This document shows, piece by piece, positions 16,005 to 23,533 of a stretch of 24,621 nt of DNA. Position 1 is the first letter of the stretch; every line of letters begins with the position of its first letter. The position numbers and the translations under genes are program-made. The notes below the pieces were generated by a model, which did not search any database, was not told the DNA's origin, and was given only the letters and a program-made list of their open reading frames with translations. The stretch covers positions 1 to 24,621 of the forward strand of contig CAZIAK010000061.1 in NCBI GenBank assembly GCA_964537035.1, in the 5' to 3' direction. Source of the stretch: CAZIAK01 sp964537035. Lineage in GTDB: Bacteria; Planctomycetota; B15-G4.

Positions 16005-17540
16005 TCACCGCCGGGCAGGCGCACCTGGCTCGGGCGTGGCCTCGGCGATGAAGGCGCGGATGTCGTCGTTGGCGGCCTTCAGGTCTTCGGCGCGGAGGTA
16101 CATCATGTGCCCGGAGCGGTAGCCCTTCCAGGTCATGCGATCTTGAAAGCGGCCCGAGGGGTCCATGTTCCACATGGTGTATTTGGCGTTGAAGTAATCG
16201 GTGGCGCCGTCGTAGTAGCCCGACTGCACCAGCACGTGCAGGTAGGGATTCTCGCCCATGGCCTGCTGCAGCTGCATGCCGGTGCGGTCGCCGTCGCGAT
16301 TCCAGGGGTGCACGGGGCCGAAGACCCAGTACTGCAGGTCGGTGTCGTAGCCCAGCACGTCCCGCAGGTAGTGGTTGATGGCCGGGGCGAAGGCGTGGTT
16401 CCACGATGAGAGCGCCGGGTCGAAGTCGGGCGATGTGCCCGCGTCCTCACGATCGAAGCCCTGGTAGCGCGAGTCGAGGCGGCCCACGGTGAGGCCTTCG
16501 TCCCGCAGCAGCTCTTTCCAGAAGAACGAGGTGGAGACGGCCATGTTGTGCTGACGGACGAGGGTGTCATCCAGGCCCGAGTAGCGCGCGTACTCCAGCA
16601 CGAGCTGCGCCCGCTCGGCGTCGGGGAGTGAGCCGCCCCGAGCCAGGCCTGGGATCAGCTTGTTCATGGTGAAGGCCTCGACCTCTGGAAGCAGCTCGTC
16701 GAGATCAAGGGCCTGCAGGTCGGCGCTGAGCTTGTCGTGAAACCACGCCGTGGCCGCGTAGTACGGCAGGGGCAAGGCCGCTCGCACGGGACCGTCCCGG
16801 TCGACGCCCAGGCCCGTGGGCGAGACCAGGATGACGCCGTTGAGGAACATCCACTGGGAGCCTTGCAGCCGCGCCGCCAGACCCGAGACCCGGGTGGTGC
16901 CGTACGACTCGCCGATCAAGAACTTGGGGCTGGTCCAGCGGCCCTGGCGGGTGACGAAGGTGTCGAGCCAGCGAGCCAGGTAGCTCACGTCTTCGTTGAC
17001 GCCAAAGAACTGGCTGCGGTCTGCGTCGTTCAAGATGCGTGAGAAGCCCGTGTTCACCGGGTCGACGTAGAGGATGTCCGCCACATCGAGGATCGAGTGG
17101 GGGTTGTCGCGGATGCCATAGGGCTGCACCGGGTAGCCCTCGTCGTCGATCTGCAGCAGCCGAGGCCCGGTGTAGGCGATGTGCATCCAGAGCGACGCGG
17201 AGCCCGGGCCGCCGTTGAACGAGATGACCAGAGGGCGGGCAGAGCGGTCGTCGACGTCGCTGCGCTCGTAGTAGGTGTAGAACATCGAGGCGATGGGCTC
17301 GCCGTCGCCGTCCCACACGGGCTGGGTGCCCACGGTCACGCGGTAGGGCACGTCCACGCCGCCGATGGTGACCGTGTCTTCGCTGGTGACCGCTTCATCC
17401 GCAGGAACCTCGACGTTGTCACTGTCGCGAGACGGCGCGCCGTCTTCGCCTGTGTCGTCTTGAGCGGCGAGGTTCGGCGGCAGCGCGAAGGCCAGCGCGC
17501 AGAGGACGGTCAGGAGGCCAGACGTGCTGCAAGTGATCAT
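16005..17540 (-). CDS. Secreted S10-family serine carboxypeptidase-like peptidase
   Basis: The 511-residue precursor starts with a Sec signal peptide (hydrophobic to about 21, likely cleavage after NLAA near 26), followed by an acidic linker to about residue 50. The alpha/beta-hydrolase fold of peptidase family S10 is shown by FNGGPGSAS (108-116, oxyanion region), LIGESYGTTR with nucleophile Ser212, VQSGYYDGATDYF with Asp444 and YRSGHMMYLR with His478. S10 enzymes remove C-terminal residues, often at acidic pH, and bacterial members of this type are usually exported. Length matches bacterial homologues. The ATG at 17540 is followed directly by the signal peptide, with GGAA about 6 nt before it. 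It is divergent from the lipoprotein gene at 17679, sharing a 138-bp gap in which I see no clear promoter. The gap 15821-16004 downstream shows no obvious terminator. Confidence 0.9.
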   Translation of the reverse strand: MITCSTSGLLTVLCALAFALPPNLAAQDDTGEDGAPSRDSDNVEVPADEAVTSEDTVTIGGVDVPYRVTVGTQPVWDGDGEPIASMFYTYYERSDVDDRSARPLVISFNGGPGSASLWMHIAYTGPRLLQIDDEGYPVQPYGIRDNPHSILDVADILYVDPVNTGFSRILNDADRSQFFGVNEDVSYLARWLDTFVTRQGRWTSPKFLIGESYGTTRVSGLAARLQGSQWMFLNGVILVSPTGLGVDRDGPVRAALPLPYYAATAWFHDKLSADLQALDLDELLPEVEAFTMNKLIPGLARGGSLPDAERAQLVLEYARYSGLDDTLVRQHNMAVSTSFFWKELLRDEGLTVGRLDSRYQGFDREDAGTSPDFDPALSSWNHAFAPAINHYLRDVLGYDTDLQYWVFGPVHPWNRDGDRTGMQLQQAMGENPYLHVLVQSGYYDGATDYFNAKYTMWNMDPSGRFQDRMTWKGYRSGHMMYLRAEDLKAANDDIRAFIAEATPEPGAPARR

Positions 17541-17678
17541 TGTGTGTTCCGCGACGGGGGCGAGGGCCCGTGGAATCTAAGGCCGATCGTCAGCCACCGC
17601 AACGGTGGGCACCAAGCCCCGCCGTTTGTGTTCTGATGACAAGATGTCCAGCGTCACAAGTCGTGGAGTGAGCGGAGC

Positions 17679-18983
17679 ATGCTCTCTCGCAGGCCAAACC
17701 TGATCTTGCGCACGAAGCCGACCCTTTTGCTCTTGGTCTTGTCGGCCATGCTGTTCGGCTGCCGGGCTGCTGCTGGTGATCGATCGGTCGCCGCGACGAA
17801 GGTCGAGCCAGCGCAGCCAAGCGAACCCTGGGCGGTGGTCTGTGACTGGCTGCGCGGCCAGGCTGAACAGCTCGGAGCCGACCTGGAGAGTGCCCGCCTA
17901 CAGCTCTTGGAGCGGGCACAGCGAGAGGCGCCAGAGCTGGCAGCCCGGCTCACCGTTCTCGTCGCCCAGCCCCAGCGGGCCGGATGGGGGCTGCTTCCCG
18001 ATGTGGTGGAGAGTGGACCCCATCGATCGCAGCAGGCGCGGCAACGGACCTACTCGCTCGAGGTCATCTCGCGCAGCTTCGTGAAGAGTTTCCGCGATGG
18101 CCGCCTTCTGGCAGGGCACACCGCAGTCGCCGGCGAGACAGCCCTTGTCGAGGCCGTCGCGACGTACGAGCGGCTGACCATCGACCTGAAGAACCTCGTG
18201 GAACACCTGTCCTATCACGAGGGCTGGCAGCAGTCCGTGCAAGAGCACGAGGCGTTCTTCGCCAGACAGAACGCGATCCTTGCGGATGTTCGCGAGTGGC
18301 AGGACCTCCTGGCGCAGAGTGGCGACGCTGGCCGCACTCTTGAGCTTGAGCACCGCGTCCGGGCCGCCATGTCCCCGTTCGTTCGAGCGGAGGGGTTGAC
18401 CGTTGAGACCCAGTCCGATGGAGCGCGGGTGCTGGCCGTGCAGATTCACACCGACGTGGAGGACGAGCCGTGGCTGAACGTCTTTCGCCAAGCGGTTGAC
18501 GACGAATGGAACCGTTGCGAGGCGTCCCTGTCACAGAACTTCAGGGTGGAGCTGGAGTTCGTTCCCGTCGACTTCGACGACCTCTACCCCGACGGCGCCC
18601 CGCTTCCAGGTGCAGCGCTGGACGTCCGCGACCATCTCTCACGCTTCCCCGAGAACGCCCTCGTGCTCACCACCGGCGCGGCGAGCACCTACGCCTTGCC
18701 TGCCCGCGCCCTGATCCTGGGGCCAGGCACTCTCTCCCGGCGCTCCCTGGCCCACGAGTTCGGGCATCTGCTCGGCTTCAAGGACGCCTACCTGCGGGCC
18801 TTCGACACTCCAGCCGACCGCTCCTTCGGCGTGGTGCTGGTCGAGTGGACAGGCCTGCGTGACGACCTGATGGGACATCCCGCTGGAGGCCGGGTCGACT
18901 CCGTGCTGATAGACCGCCTCTTGCTTGCCTACACTGACGCCCAGAATCGCGAGCCTGCCGGCGTCTCCCATGACCATCCCTGA
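17679..18983 (+). CDS. Lipoprotein with zincin metallopeptidase motif (HExxHxxGxxD)
   Basis: The 434-residue product has a lipoprotein signal peptide, with hydrophobic residues 14-25 and lipobox LFGC ending at Cys28, so it should be lipid-anchored in the envelope. Residues 50-235 are charged and Glu/Gln/Arg-rich, probably largely helical; I do not recognise them. The C-terminal part carries LAHEFGHLLGFKD with His359, Glu360, His363, Gly366 and Asp369, the zinc site of metzincin-like peptidases with Asp as third ligand. DDLMGHP (395-401) could supply the Met-turn at Met398. The ATG at 17679 has GGAG 10 nt upstream. Its last 14 bp overlap the ATG of the 1490-aa gene, so the two are translationally coupled. 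Neighbouring genes suggest a surface-protein or glycan role. Family subtype uncertain. Confidence 0.78.
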   Translation: MLSRRPNLILRTKPTLLLLVLSAMLFGCRAAAGDRSVAATKVEPAQPSEPWAVVCDWLRGQAEQLGADLESARLQLLERAQREAPELAARLTVLVAQPQRAGWGLLPDVVESGPHRSQQARQRTYSLEVISRSFVKSFRDGRLLAGHTAVAGETALVEAVATYERLTIDLKNLVEHLSYHEGWQQSVQEHEAFFARQNAILADVREWQDLLAQSGDAGRTLELEHRVRAAMSPFVRAEGLTVETQSDGARVLAVQIHTDVEDEPWLNVFRQAVDDEWNRCEASLSQNFRVELEFVPVDFDDLYPDGAPLPGAALDVRDHLSRFPENALVLTTGAASTYALPARALILGPGTLSRRSLAHEFGHLLGFKDAYLRAFDTPADRSFGVVLVEWTGLRDDLMGHPAGGRVDSVLIDRLLLAYTDAQNREPAGVSHDHP

Positions 18984-21900
18984 GCCTCCTCCCCCGCGAA
19001 CGGCCCGCCCGGGCTTCGTTCTCGGTGTGCTCGTCGCCCTGTTCGCCCTGCTGCAGTGCTGGGACTACAGCAAGGCCTACCCCGGCGATGACCTGCTGAT
19101 CTACTGGGCCGCCGGGCGCCAGCTCACCGAGACAGAGGACATCTACAGCGCCGACGGTTGGCGACAGGTCGAAGAGGCGATCGCTGTGCAAACCGGCGAG
19201 GCGGGAGACCAGCGTTCCGGGGCCGTACGTCCAGCCTGGCCCAAGCTGACCGGGACTCCGTTTCTGTACGCGGTCTTTCGCGCGGCGTCCACGGGAGACT
19301 ACAGCCACGATCAGTTCTGGTTTCGGTTGTTTCAGCTGATCGCCATGGGCTTGGGCCTCTACGTCTGGGCCCGTGTCTTCGGTCATGGACGCACCCTCGC
19401 GCTGCTGGCGGTGGCGCTGTTCACCGTGGGCTTCGAGCCCCTGCGGTCGTCGCTGCGCGCTGGCAATCTTGGTCAGCTGCAGTTGTTGATCCTGGCGGTG
19501 TGCGCCGTGATCCCCCGGCGCAGAAGCGGCGGTCTCGGCGAGGTGGCCGTGGGCTGCTTGCTGGGCCTGGCCGTCATGTTCAAGCCGAATCTCGCTGCCT
19601 GTGCGCTGATGTTCCTGGTGGTCCGGGTCGTCGACCAGCGCTGGCGGGCCCTGGCTCACCTCGCGGGCGGCCTGGCCATGGGCGCTGTGTTCGCCGCGTT
19701 GTTCACGTCGGTGGTCGCAGGGTCCCACGCCACCTGGCCGCACTGGTTGGCACTGCTCGGCCAGTTCTTGGACAGCCCGCCGACCATCGCCCAAGGCAAC
19801 TACTCCCTGGCTGGCATGCTCGCTCCCTGGCTCGGTGATGCCACCAGCCCGCTCCTGCTCCTGGTGGGTGTGTCCGCCTGCACTCTGCTCCTGGGCTGGC
19901 GTGCGCGGAGCGCGCCGGATGCAGACCCGCGGCGCTGCGATGCCCTGGCCTTGGCTCTGGGCTGCGTCATCACCTTGCTCTCCGCACCTGTGGCCTGGCT
20001 GCACTACTACCAGCTGGCCGTCCCCGTGGCGCTCTTCTGCCTGGCCGCACGACGGCATCGAAACGGCGGGACCGACGGACCCGCCTGGATGGTCTCGGTG
20101 GGAGCCGCGGTGGTCATGCTCTCCCTGCGGCCGATCCTCCTCCTGGGCGACCCGGGCGGCCCAGAAGCCTACGCCGCCCTGACCATCGGGGGCACGGGGT
20201 TGCTGGGCTTGTTGGCATGGGTCGTCGTGATCAGGGCGCCAGCGCTGGCAGGGGGCGACGAGCCTCGCCCCGGAGTCCCGCTCGGTGAGTGGTGGGTTCT
20301 CCCCTGGCGCCCAGGCCTGCTGCTCCTGGTGGTCGCGGCGCTGGTCTACACCTCCGCTCTGGACGGCGGCTTTCATCTCGACGACCCATACCGGGTGGTC
20401 GAGAACCCGGCCATCCGCCACGTTTCATTGAGCCAGGACCTGACCGACCCTGGCACGTCGTCGAGCAATCCACGGATCGTGCAGTTCAGGCCGCTCATGC
20501 CCTGGAGCTTCTCGCTCAACTTCGCCGCCCACGGGCTGTCCACGTTCGGCTACCACCTGGTCAACCTGGCCTTCCATCTGATCTCGGCCTGGCTGGTCTT
20601 CGCCCTGGCCTGCGAGCTGCTGCTGCACTGGAGCGGGCGTCGGCTGAAAGAGCGCAGAGCTCGGCTGTGGGCCCTGGCTGCAGCGCTCCTGTTCTGCGTC
20701 CACCCGGTGTCCGGTCTGGTGGTCAACTACATCTCCGCCAGGGACCTGGTGATGATGCAGTGCTTCTCCCTGGCCGCGCTGCTGACCTACGTGCGCATGC
20801 GCCGGCTGGGAGAGTCTCCTCGTCGCTGGGCCCTGGTGCTGGTCTGCTTCGGGGCTGCGCTGCTGTCCAAGACCAACGCCGCGGTCTTCCCCGTGATCGT
20901 GCTGCTGTTCGAGATCGTCCTGGCTCGCGGGCGACTTCGTGATCGTCGTCTGTGGACCGGCGTGGCGATTCCCGCGCTGCTCGTGGCAGCGTACGTGGGC
21001 TACGGCGCGTTCGTCCTCGGCTTCGTCGAGTCGGCCACGGCTCAAGGTCCCGAGAGCTCGCTGGTCTACGGTCTGACTCAGCTGAGAGTCCACCTGACCC
21101 ACTACCTGGCCAACTGGGTCTGGCCCTGGAAGCTGGGCGCTGCGCCCGCCGTCGATGTGGCCCACTCCCTCACCAGCCTGTCGGTCTGGTCGGGCTTGCT
21201 GCTGATCGTGGCCAGCCTCGTCGCAGCGTTCGTCTGGCGCCGTCGCCAGCCCCTGTTGACGTTTTCGATTCTGTCCTACTGGGTGATGTTGGCGCCGACC
21301 TCTTCGGTGCTCCCGCTGCACCACTTCGTGGCTCACTATCGACCCTACCCTGGCAGCCCTTTTCTGTTGATCGGTGTGGTCGTGTCGGCCGCGACGCTGC
21401 TCCATCGTCGTGCGCGGTGGGCTGTGGCTGTCACGGCGATCTCAGCATGTTCCTTGGCCTCCGTGGCCCAGAACACCGTCTGGAAGACCGAGCAGTCCCT
21501 GTGGAAGCACAGCGTGGCCATCGGCGGCGATCACATCGCTCATCTGAACTACGCGATGAGCATCAAGGACCGCACGGACCCTCGGGTGCGTGAACATCTT
21601 GAGCAGGCGCTCGAGCTGTATCCCGAGTACGTCCTGGCCCACATCAACCTGGCCATTCAGCGCATCGGCATGGGGGAGGTCGATGGGGGGCTGGCAGCAC
21701 TGCGCGCGGCCGAGAGTCGCTACCCGCTCTGGCCCGAAGTGCCTTACTGGCTAGGCCAGATGTTGTCTCGACTGGCCAGGCACGGTGAGGCGGCTCAGGC
21801 GTTTGCACGGGCCGTGCAGATCGACCCTGAACAGCTGTCCTTGCAGTACGCGGCAGCCCGTGAGCATCAGGTGGCTGGGCTGGTCGCCGAGAGCCTGCCC

Positions 21901-23442
21901 TATCTTGACGTGTGTGAGCGACTGCAGTCGGGCTACAAGGACATCGATTTCCTACGAGGCTTCGCGTTGCAGGACGCCGGGCTGAATGCAGAGGCGATCG
22001 CCAGCTACCGCAAGCACCTCGCCGCTCACCCCGACCATGGGCAGACCCATTTCAACCTGGGCTACGCCTTGATGAAGACCGCGCGGCCCGGCGAGGCCAT
22101 CCCGCACTTTGTCCGCGTGCTCGAACTCACGCCGGACTCCCAGGCCGCAGCGCTGCACCTCGCTCATTGCAGAGAGCTGGTCGCAGAAGAGGATGAGATC
22201 GGGGCTGCCGTGGGGGCGTCGTCCAACGACGTTCCTGGATCACGCGGCGCAGCGGCGGTGCCGTCAGCCGTGCCGGCGGGGACCATGCGCTGGCAGGCCC
22301 CCGCGCCGGGCGACGCGCTCTCAGAGGCGCTCAGCGACGACCTGGCTCGGCTGGCAGAGATCGGCTACGTGACCGGCGTCACCGAGGCGGGGGAGGTGGC
22401 GGGCGTGTCGCGCTACGACCCGCTTGCCGCGTCTCCGGGCCTCAACCTGTACCTCTCCGGGGACGCCCCGGCTGCGTACTTGATGACCATGGAGGGGGAC
22501 GTGGTCCACGAGTGGCGGCTGCCCTTTGACGAGGCCTTTCCCGCGGCAGATCCCAGCCTGCTGCGCTTGGACGGCACCCAGTACTGGCGTCGGGTTCACC
22601 TCTTCGAGAACGGCGATCTGCTGGTGATCTTCGACTACCTGGGGCTGGTGCGCATCGACCGAGACTCGCAGCTGCTCTGGGCCGTCCCTCTGCCGGCACA
22701 CCACGACCTCTTCGTCACGGACGAGCGCATCCATGTGCTGTCCGAGCGGCTGGGTGTGGTCGCTGCCGTGCGAGAAGAGTCACCGGTACGCGAGGACTTC
22801 ATCACCACGTTGGATCACGGCGGCAACGTGTTGAGTCAGGTGTCGATCCTGCGAGCGTTTCTGGACACGCCCTTCGCGGCGGTGCTGAACGCCTTGCCAG
22901 GGCACGACGACATCTTTCACACGAACACGATCCAGGTCTTCGACGGCTCACAAGCTGGCCGATCAACGGTCTTCGCTGCAGGCAACGTGCTGGTCAGCCT
23001 GCGCAACCTGAACCGCATCGCGATCGTCGACCCCGGTCAAGAGGCCGTGGTCTGGTCGATGGCCGGTGGGTGGCAAGAGCAGCACGATCCCCTGCTGCTC
23101 GAGAACGGAAACATGCTGATCTTCGACAACCGCACGGGAGGCGCTCCGTCGCAGGTGGTCGAGTTCGATCCGCTCGATGAAGACGTGGCCTGGGTCTTCG
23201 ACGGCACACCCGAACAGTCGTTTTACAGCGAACGTATGGGCACGGTTCAGCGGCTGCCCAATGGCAACACGCTCATCGCCGAGTCGTTCGTCGGCCGCGC
23301 ACTCGAGGTCACCGCCGATCAGCGCATCGTGTGGCAGTTCGACAACCCGGCGCGCACAGGGGACGAGACCCCGTTGGTGGCGATCCTGCCCGAGATCGTG
23401 CGAGTGGACTCAGCCTACACGTCGTCATGGTTGGACCGTTGA
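18970..23442 (+). CDS. Four-module membrane protein: GT87-like + TMTC-like GT-C + TPR array + arylsulfotransferase-like propeller
   Basis: The 1490-residue protein joins four units. Residues 15-425 are a polytopic GT87-like (DUF2029) mannosyltransferase module with YPGDDLLIYW (37-46), RAGNLGQLQLL (163-172) and MFKPNLA (203-209). Residues 448-835 are a second GT-C module of TMTC/O-mannosyltransferase type: FHLDD (468-472), ENPAI (478-482), FRPLMPWSFSLN (506-517), HLVNLAFHL (529-537) and CVHP (576-579). Residues 870-1070 form about five TPRs (for example THFNLGYALMKTARPGEAIPHF). Residues 1155-1480 resemble an arylsulfotransferase beta-propeller: IFHTN (His1317), QHDPLLLENGNMLIFDN (His1372, Asp1386) and RLPNGNTLIAES. 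A sugar is presumably moved from a polyprenyl-phosphate donor. The ATG at 18970 is preferred over an in-frame TTG at 18925; it overlaps the lipoprotein stop. The fusion itself is seen; function is inferred. Confidence 0.8.
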   Translation: MTIPEPPPPRTARPGFVLGVLVALFALLQCWDYSKAYPGDDLLIYWAAGRQLTETEDIYSADGWRQVEEAIAVQTGEAGDQRSGAVRPAWPKLTGTPFLYAVFRAASTGDYSHDQFWFRLFQLIAMGLGLYVWARVFGHGRTLALLAVALFTVGFEPLRSSLRAGNLGQLQLLILAVCAVIPRRRSGGLGEVAVGCLLGLAVMFKPNLAACALMFLVVRVVDQRWRALAHLAGGLAMGAVFAALFTSVVAGSHATWPHWLALLGQFLDSPPTIAQGNYSLAGMLAPWLGDATSPLLLLVGVSACTLLLGWRARSAPDADPRRCDALALALGCVITLLSAPVAWLHYYQLAVPVALFCLAARRHRNGGTDGPAWMVSVGAAVVMLSLRPILLLGDPGGPEAYAALTIGGTGLLGLLAWVVVIRAPALAGGDEPRPGVPLGEWWVLPWRPGLLLLVVAALVYTSALDGGFHLDDPYRVVENPAIRHVSLSQDLTDPGTSSSNPRIVQFRPLMPWSFSLNFAAHGLSTFGYHLVNLAFHLISAWLVFALACELLLHWSGRRLKERRARLWALAAALLFCVHPVSGLVVNYISARDLVMMQCFSLAALLTYVRMRRLGESPRRWALVLVCFGAALLSKTNAAVFPVIVLLFEIVLARGRLRDRRLWTGVAIPALLVAAYVGYGAFVLGFVESATAQGPESSLVYGLTQLRVHLTHYLANWVWPWKLGAAPAVDVAHSLTSLSVWSGLLLIVASLVAAFVWRRRQPLLTFSILSYWVMLAPTSSVLPLHHFVAHYRPYPGSPFLLIGVVVSAATLLHRRARWAVAVTAISACSLASVAQNTVWKTEQSLWKHSVAIGGDHIAHLNYAMSIKDRTDPRVREHLEQALELYPEYVLAHINLAIQRIGMGEVDGGLAALRAAESRYPLWPEVPYWLGQMLSRLARHGEAAQAFARAVQIDPEQLSLQYAAAREHQVAGLVAESLPYLDVCERLQSGYKDIDFLRGFALQDAGLNAEAIASYRKHLAAHPDHGQTHFNLGYALMKTARPGEAIPHFVRVLELTPDSQAAALHLAHCRELVAEEDEIGAAVGASSNDVPGSRGAAAVPSAVPAGTMRWQAPAPGDALSEALSDDLARLAEIGYVTGVTEAGEVAGVSRYDPLAASPGLNLYLSGDAPAAYLMTMEGDVVHEWRLPFDEAFPAADPSLLRLDGTQYWRRVHLFENGDLLVIFDYLGLVRIDRDSQLLWAVPLPAHHDLFVTDERIHVLSERLGVVAAVREESPVREDFITTLDHGGNVLSQVSILRAFLDTPFAAVLNALPGHDDIFHTNTIQVFDGSQAGRSTVFAAGNVLVSLRNLNRIAIVDPGQEAVVWSMAGGWQEQHDPLLLENGNMLIFDNRTGGAPSQVVEFDPLDEDVAWVFDGTPEQSFYSERMGTVQRLPNGNTLIAESFVGRALEVTADQRIVWQFDNPARTGDETPLVAILPEIVRVDSAYTSSWLDR

Positions 23443-23472
23443 CGGCGTTGTGATCCCGCAGGGACGTGCGTT

Positions 23473-23509
23473 GCCCGCATGCCTGGCATGAGCGCGCAGG
23501 CATACGGGC
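23473..23509. terminator. Strong inverted repeat, likely bidirectional terminator
   Basis: Arms GCCCGCATGCCTG (23473-23485) and CAGGCATACGGGC (23497-23509) pair over 13 positions with one C/A mismatch around an 11-nt loop. The hairpin lies midway between two convergent stops (23442 plus, 23534 minus) in the only gap there. No T-tract follows on either strand. It is the best terminator candidate in the window. Confidence 0.6.
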
Positions 23510-23533
23510 GTCACGAACGATGGCGCGAGTAGA

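Noticed and set aside
18778..20421. A 547-codon minus-strand open frame opposite the lipoprotein and large fusion genes
   Set aside because: Gln/Arg/His-rich antisense shadow; the plus strand has conserved HExxH and GT-C motifs.
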